Of a stretch of 64,000 bases of DNA, positions 58,001-64,000 are shown piece after piece. The notes below the pieces were generated by a model that saw only the letters and a list, made by a program, of their open reading frames with translations, was not told where the DNA came from and ran no database searches. The stretch is from positions 21,798,391-21,862,390 of the forward strand of contig CM032126.1 in NCBI GenBank assembly GCA_018894105.1. Reading direction: 5' to 3'. The first letter of the stretch is position 1; each line of letters opens with the position of its first letter. The stretch comes from Jacaranda mimosifolia (lineage: Eukaryota; Streptophyta; Magnoliopsida; Lamiales; Bignoniaceae). The position numbers were made by a program, and so were the translations under genes.

Positions 58001-59195
58001 AAATAAGACTAAGCAAGAAACCTATTTCTGTTGCATCTGTTACGAACAGCCACAACACCATCCTATGATGTCATGTTGATTTACTTGATAGCTTTATGGG
58101 AACTCCTTTAGCAAGTTTAGCATTATTTTTGCCCATTCCAACATTCTTTCCAATGCATACTTCAACAACTTCATCTAAAGGAGGGGCAACATGTTTCTCA
58201 AAGAGCATCACATTAGACATCAAGTTCATTGTTTGAAGACTAGGCTAATTTTTAATCATATTCCTCTTTTCTAAAACCTCTAAAACTTACAGCCTTGGCC
58301 TATACCTTTTCTCAATACTATACATGGTGAAGTTGGGCAGTTCATGATACATGACATATCATACTTCCGTATCTCAAGAAAAACCTCTATTATTTTCTTC
58401 ATTCTGAGATGTTTAGAAAACTATTTCTAACAATGCACTTGTGTTAGAATCGAGGCTAGTTAAAAAAGCTCAAAAGGGCCAGCCACATATGAATTTCTAT
58501 ACAAAAGAACTATAAGCAATCTGAAGCAAAAAAGATCAGCAGAAATCCCAAGCTAAAACCTGGTTGATGTTTGAACCAAACTACAAAAATAAGATGAAAT
58601 TTTGGCTGAGATTACTGCAGAGAATGGTGCTAAGACAGTCTTAAGAGAACTAGCTAGAGCAATTTCTATATAGAAATAAGGAGATTGTACAGTGCAGTTC
58701 TCTAGGTTCTAAAAGCTTGTATAGTAGCAGCAAACATACATAATCGAACAAGTAAGAGAGCACATCAAGATCAACAAAACAATAGCTATACCTAGAATAA
58801 TTATTCTACACATAAACCAATTGATCAACATGACCATCATTTAAACCGCTTCTCTATAGCAGCAAAAATAGAAATGGAGCAAAATAATGAGAAAGAGCTC
58901 ATTAAAGCTGCAAATTTCACTAATTCGGCTAATAGTTAAGTGCTTATAAGATAAGCCAAGAAGCAAAGGAATTTCTCAGAGTATCATTCAAAAACTCAAA
59001 ACATTATTAGCATTCAACAAAAGGGTTCGACATTGACATATTACTGTATCTAATAACTAAAAATATTTATTTGTCAATTTCGAATGTTATATCAACTGCT
59101 GCACAAAAACAAAACATCATGAAAACAATCAATATAGAGAATCCATCAAATTTTTGTGTCAACATCTTAGTTCCTTCAGAGGCGCCCAACTAGGA
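58001..59195. other. Non-coding stretch with one small unrecognised ORF
   Basis: Mostly AT-rich without homology I can name. On the minus strand 58071-58229 encodes 52 residues (MNLMSNVMLFEKHVAPPLDE, VVEVCIGKNVGMGKNNAKLA, KGVPIKLSSKST). The composition looks protein-like, but the family was not recognised. It may be a fragment of an extra Harbinger ORF or of a captured host exon. Confidence 0.35.
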
Positions 59196-60193
59196 TTATA
59201 GAACAAACTCTTCTTTAGCCTCATTAGGAAGACTAAAGAATAATTCCAACCCCTTTATGTTCTTCAACAAGAATTTAGATACTTGAAGTTTCTCTTATAA
59301 GCCTAAACCATCAATTTTGAGAACAACAACATAAACCTCCTCAGGTTTATGTAAGATGTCAAACTCATGGCCAATTCTACATGCAATATCACCCAATCGA
59401 GCATCGGTCTTCTCACAGAAAGTCTCAAATATCTCATAGATTTGCTCCTAACCTTCTATGGACTTTCCTTTTATTTTCCCTTTTTTCTTTTTAGAAGTGC
59501 TCCTACTAATTTCAGGAACTAATACTAACTTGATTTCATCCACAAATTCCTGAAAGAGGCCATTTAGTTCTTGAGCTACCTAGCTTTTGTTGTTGAGCAT
59601 CGCCATTGATGAGGTCATTCACAGCTTCAACAAAGTCTTCAGCATTCTCCCCGGTAGCCCCATCTTTTCCAAAGATTTCGCACTAATCATTATAGTAAGG
59701 CCATGACTTAAACCTCATCAGTTGAGCATTAAAGTCAGTCTATTTAATAAGAAATAAAAAATTGAAGTCAAAATAGCAAAATCAACTAAACTTAATAAAT
59801 ATGTTAGTTTTGTGAAATATATTTCACCACCTTAACATAAAACTCACAAGCCTCATCTATCGCTTCAATCATTTTGGTGCTTTCATTCCCACCTTTCCCA
59901 TTTTCTTGATAACATGGTAAAGAATGAACCATAATTCTTTTTCCAAACAAGAATTTTTGAGTTAATAGATGGAATTGCACAAAGGTCCGTACTAGGGAAT
60001 ATCTTTGCCATTAATTGTTCTAGAACTTGCAAATATTTAATCCGAAAACATTATTTGCTTTCCAACCATTGGCAACTAAATCTTTTTTTGGCACTGCAAT
60101 TAAAACCTCTTTTTCACGGTGAGTCCAACTTCTCCTACTTTTATTAGTTTTCTCACCTGCCACTTCGATTACTTTTGAGTTTGATAAATCCAT
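59196..60193 (-). pseudogene. PIF/Harbinger Myb/SANT-like accessory protein
   Basis: The second gene of PIF/Harbinger elements encodes a Myb/SANT-like DNA-binding partner that helps the transposase enter the nucleus and bind the ends. The minus strand from ATG at 60193 reads MDLSNSKVIEVAGEKTNKSR, RSWTHREKEVLIAV, KDLVANGWKANN, then after a frameshift LEQLMAKIFPSTDL, INSKILVWKKNYGSFFTMLS, and TKMIEAIDEACEFYVK. A probable intron (about 59738-59838, GTGGTG...AAATAG) separates this from LMRFKSWPYYND*CEIFGKD, GATGENAEDFVEAVNDLING and a C-terminal segment IYEIFETFCEKTDARLGDIA...EEVYVVVLKIDGLGL, ending ...EAKEEFVL and stop at 59196. Few lesions: frameshifts near 60070 and 59900, and TGG to TGA stops. 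Confidence 0.8.
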
Positions 60194-60596
60194 TTATCAA
60201 TATTTATGAGAATTTCGACACAATGATCATTCAAAAATATAATTCATATGTCTTAAATATAAGATAAATGAGAAATATGATAATACAAATCATCTCATTC
60301 ATAACTATTATACATTGTTAATATATAAACTATATAGATAGTTCCATGAATTAAAATGTCAAATTCACATGACCAAAACGAACAACACGAGTAAATCACT
60401 ATCAAACAATGTAATTATAGGAAACAACTATATTATTGAGTAAAAAGATAAAAGTTCATCAATATAGTTTTCTAATTTTTTTTTTTCAAAAAGGAACACT
60501 TTTTGGATATAGTACAACCAAAACAATTAAGAACCTTCAAAAAATAACTCTACATTCATTAAATAAGTTCTAAGCTATCTTATCTCTACAAAGGTT

Positions 60597-61210
60597 TCAC
60601 TTATGTGATGACTCTACACTAGTTACAAAATCCATGTCGTCTGCATCTTTATTATTTTGGTCAAACTCATCTAAAAGATGCTCCAATGCGTCAAAAAACA
60701 TCTCATTTTTGATAAAATTATGTAGCAAACCACATGCCAGGATGGCATGGTTTTGGAGATTTCTAGAGTAATAAGCAGGACTTCGTAAAGGGGCCTACCG
60801 TATTTTAACAAACCAAAAGTCCACTTAATCACATTGCATGCTTTTCAATGCTTCATATTGAAGAATTCTTTAAAGTTTTGGAGATGTGATGAGCCATGAC
60901 TCCATTCATCCAAATGGTATCTAATACCTTTATATGGTGTTAGGAACTGTGCTCAATTTGCTTACCTATTATCACATAAATAATGATTCCTTGCCAAAAT
61001 ATAAATAGCAGAAGGTTTTGACATGTTCCAAAATAGGATATATGTATACCTATAAATAGATCATCTACAAATATATTAAAAAATTCTTAAAGAGGGTATT
61101 GACTTAGAACAAAGTTTGTACCGTTTAGCACTTTCTAGCCATGAATCCTGCTTACTGTATCACGCATGACTTTAGCAACTACTGCTGAACCCTCTCAACG
61201 AGGCAACATA
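60597..61210 (-). pseudogene. PIF/Harbinger DDE transposase, C-terminal part
   Basis: Minus-strand continuation of the exon at 63480-63621 after the solo LTR. It reads LPR*EGSAVVAKVMRDTVSR, then an insertion-containing region, IYVIIGKQIEHSS-like and YHIKVLDTIWMNG. Then LQNFKEFFNMKH*KACNVIK, WTFGLLKYGRPL and an intact-looking C-terminus NLQNHAILACGLLHNFIKNE, MFFDALEHLLDEFDQNNKDA ending SSHK and stop at 60597. The second catalytic Asp (family EGSAADSRVLRD) is Val, and the Glu (family NVIERCFGLLK) is Lys. Confidence 0.82.
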
Positions 61211-63479
61211 TGTTGGAATAGTGGCTCGCAGCCAATTAGATTGACATGTAAACTATTTCACTTGTGATATAATATTGGTTAAATGATATTCATTATAAAT
61301 GGTCATCTTCATCTTATGATTACATTACTTCACTAGCATTTGGTTGAAGCCCTTAGATCATACAAGACTACTGGACTTGGTCATACACTGGGTGGTGATC
61401 ATGAAATAAGTCTTACATGATCGTGATCTTAAATCTTCTGAGTCAGAGAATATTATGAGACAAAGCATCTAAGATTCTGATAGACTTGCACTAACGATAC
61501 ATAAATCCAAATGTTGGATATTGCTCCATTTTATGAGCAAATTGTGTGAGACATAGGTGTATGTTAGTGGTTGCTTGTTAGAGAACAAGTTCACTAATGA
61601 CCCGCCTGGAGAATCCACTAGATAGCCATAGTGACAAGTCGGTAGTGGCAAGTTCTCCAGTTTATGATAGTACATATAATTAGTCTTTTGACCTAAGGAT
61701 CTATGGTAACCTTATGTTTAGGTCCTCATGCTTTAACTCTTCCTTGACCACTTTGTGGATCTTTCAGGTTGAGCTTAGGTATGAGCTACTTAGACATAGA
61801 GGTTTATGAGATTCAAAATGGGATCTGACTCCTCATCGTTGTGAAAGGCGAATGTATCTCCTATGTATTCCATAATGATTGACTCCATGAAATTCTTGCA
61901 CAAAGTAGTATGACAATTTGGAAAAGAAGTTTTTCAAAGATAAGGTCATAAAGAGGAATCGAACATTAGGAAATAGAAACATAGTTATTGATGCTATAGT
62001 AGAGAGCCGACAAATATCTTACCCTAGGCCTCTTTTAGGAGATAGCAAACGAAAAGATCGTATTTGCATGGCAAGCGTAGAGCTAGAATGGTTCGCCAAG
62101 AGCATATTCATTTCGTCCAATTAGTTGGCCACATGGGCTTGAGATTGGACATCGACCATGGAGATTATGTGCTCTTCAATTAATGGAGATTAATTGAATT
62201 AAGTTGTTAGTTTAAAGGAGTTTAAACTAATGTGAATAATTCGATATTCTAAAAGTCACAAGAGTTGTGAGTCCATGTCCAATGAATGGTAGAGCTTAAT
62301 GGTTCACACACAAAAGCCAATTAAAAATCCTACATGATAAAGGAAATTATCTAAGAGTTAGAAAATTCCACCTTGGCCGATTTTATGGAGGGAAACGGTT
62401 GACTAATTTTTTGGTCATGTTGGCTTGATCAATTTAATTATTAAATTGAACTAAATAATTTAAAGAGTTAAATTAGACCAATTAATATTAAGGAGTTAAC
62501 TTAATTGGTGCCATGTGACTATCAATTGGTCAAGTCAACTTAAAAAGTTAAGTTAACACCTTCTAGCTTAAAGAGGTAAGCTAATTGACTTAAAGAGTTA
62601 AGTCAAGACCAATTAATTAAATCAAGGGTTTAATTTAATTAATGTGAAAAATTAATTTGGAAGGAAATTCAAAATAAAAGAGTTCATTTAGAGTGCATTT
62701 GAATTTATTTAGATGACATTTCATGAGATGAAATGAAGATTCCAATTGAAATTCAAATGCAAGTGAAATGTGAATTTTGCATGCAACTTGCTTGCTTAGG
62801 TGGCACCTCATGGGAGGTGTGATGCCAACTAGCATCATACCTCCCCTCCCTCTATATATAGATATAGTGCCTGGCCATGTGAAGATTAAGCTTGCAAAAT
62901 CTAAATCTAAAAGTTTGATTCCATTTTTTCCTCCATTTTTGTGTGATTCTATCATGAGTTGAGGCTTCCCGTTTTCTTCACCTCTCTCTCCTCTTAATTC
63001 TTCCTTCATCCTTGCTCATCTCTCCTTGATTTTCCAGCTAATCTAGGAGAGATTTAGATTTATCATTGGTATGTAGATCATTACTTCAGAGGCAATACAT
63101 TTGGATTGTTTGGCTTTTGGAGATCCATTATAGTCCAATCTGTTTGGAGGCATTTCTGGAGTGGCTTTTGATTTTCTGTTTTGGCTGAATTTTTTACTCG
63201 AACTTCATCAAGGTGTTTGTGATCTTGTGTCCAAATTTCAACCAATTCTGAGGTGATTTGGATAGGCAACTGTTGTCAAGAACCTACTATGCCACTAGGA
63301 GGCAATTTTCAAGTGTTGGAGTGTTCTTCCTCCTTTCCTTGGATTTTTGAGCATTCAAGGTAATTCTACGTCTAAATCTGAATTTAAAGGATAATTAGAT
63401 CCTTAGTCTTGAGTGCAGCCTAGTTAATTTAGCAATTTTGTGCTTTATTTATTGGATCCTGGTGCTACACTTGACTGCA
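61211..63479 (+). repeat. Solo LTR inside the Harbinger transposase
   Basis: 2269 bp, TGTTGGAATAGTGGCTC to CTACACTTGACTGCA. Flanks ACATA (61206-61210) and ACACA (63480-63484) form a 4-of-5 TSD. Joining the flanks restores the order FVYVL / PR*EGSA of the transposase. It is the most complete plus-orientation LTR, with palindrome and TATA at 62812-62866. Confidence 0.93.
62812..62866 (+). promoter_or_regulatory. U3 palindrome and TATA region in solo LTR
   Basis: GGGAGGTGTGATGC pairs with GCATCATACCTCCC (one mismatch), followed by TCTATATATAGATATA at 62851-62866. Confidence 0.6.
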
Positions 63480-63621
63480 ACACATACACGAACTTCATGT
63501 TACGATCACAAACTCCAAGAACGTTTACACTTACATCTCCCCTTTTGTTTCTATATCTTGGTTTTTCAATTTCAGGAACCTTGACTTGAATATAAGTCCC
63601 ATTTAGTGCACCTAGACATCC
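63480..63621 (-). pseudogene. PIF/Harbinger transposase, catalytic exon
   Basis: Exon reading GCLGALNGTYIQVKVPEIEK, PRYRNKRGDVSVNVLGVCDR, NMKFVYVL on the minus strand, with no frameshift. The family motif is GALDGTYI; here the first catalytic Asp is Asn (AAT). It joins exon 1 in phase (K|G) across a 114-bp intron at 63622-63735 with GT donor (AAG|GTAATA) and AG acceptor (AATAG|GG). The exon is cut at 63480 by the solo LTR. Confidence 0.88.
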
Positions 63622-63735
63622 CTATTATACTAAAGCAACCAAGCATAATATTTATGTTTAGTATATATTTATTTGTTTTTAATATAAGATTTGTTTATAG
63701 TTTCAAAACTATAATGAGAATAATGTCGCTATTAC

Positions 63736-64000
63736 CTTAAAACATTTCCAACATGAATTGGTACAATCTTCAGACATAGGCTCGGGATTTACAAGGAGTA
63801 TAGGGTGAAGCTTCAACACAGCTTTTAGTACCGCATGGAAGTGTTTGCTCACTGTTTGCCTAGATCTAATAAAGTCGTGCTTAATAATAGTATTGTTTTT
63901 AAAGATGGGCTAAAATTGATAGAAATTACAAATCTTTTCATGAATTCTAACATATTTTCAATGAGTGAGTTCACCTATGTATTCTAATAAGTAGCATAAC
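63736..64000 (-). pseudogene. PIF/Harbinger transposase, upstream exon (runs off window)
   Basis: Minus strand: NFYQF*PIFKNNTIIKHDFI, RSRQTVSKHFHAVLKAVLKL, HPILLVNPEPMSEDCTNSCW, KCFK, then the GT donor. This corresponds to the helix-turn-helix region of plant Harbinger transposases (family pattern RSGETVSRHFN.VL.AV..L). One stop is visible at about 63911. The start codon lies beyond the right edge. Confidence 0.82.

Noticed and set aside
62635..63009. 124-codon minus-strand ORF inside the solo LTR
   Set aside because: It lies across the U3/R region of the LTR, including the palindrome and TATA box; the equivalent frame is broken in the other LTRs.

Overview
The window is repeat-dense plant nuclear DNA. 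It is AT-rich, contains no intact host gene, and is filled by nested, decayed transposable elements. The coding remnants belong to families typical of flowering-plant genomes: Ty1/copia gag-pol, CACTA (En/Spm) TNP2 with DUF4218/DUF4216, and PIF/Harbinger transposase with its Myb/SANT partner. The species cannot be named from the sequence.

Layout, outermost layer first. (1) A CACTA element read on the minus strand covers about 1-56589. Its N-terminal coding pieces lie at 54822-54962 and 52346-52732, its TNP2/DUF4218/DUF4216 part lies at 1-2648, and its 5' terminus (CACTA end plus a possible 3-bp TSD) is at 56589. (2) Copia element A (+) sits inside it: 5' LTR 2649-4661, leader, gag to 7252, then RT/RNase H 48483-50155 and 3' LTR 50156-52345. 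(3) Inside A lie copia B (+, 7253-17164), C (-, 17161-23830), E (-, 23831-36221) and F (-, 36222-48482). D (-, 26914-35963) is a copia element with two LTRs and a perfect GGGCC TSD, sitting inside the LTR of E. (4) Five solo LTRs of the same family (10733-12988, 14294-16520, 39517-41736, 52733-54821, 61211-63479) carry 5-bp TSDs, one perfect and four with one mismatch. (5) To the right of the CACTA end, 56590-64000 holds a PIF/Harbinger element on the minus strand: a Myb/SANT-like gene (59196-60193) and a DDE transposase (60597 to beyond 64000) split by a solo LTR.

All copia copies belong to one family: LTRs of about 2.1-2.25 kb beginning TGTTGGAATAG, a PBS matching the 3' end of initiator tRNA-Met, an unusually long leader of 1.9 kb, then gag-PR-IN-RT-RNase H. 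Every copy has frameshifts, stops or deletions. The leader is the most interesting part. It contains four spaced stem-loops whose apical loops (about 18 nt) are nearly the same within one element but differ between subfamilies, plus a fifth long hairpin and a GC-rich hypervariable patch. The U3 carries a 27-nt palindrome directly upstream of a TATA box and a series of small palindromes with different stems but a common centre.

The missing halves of A, B, C, E and F can all be explained by one deletion, estimated at about 16 kb, whose junction is a 4-bp microhomology (GACT) at 17161-17164.
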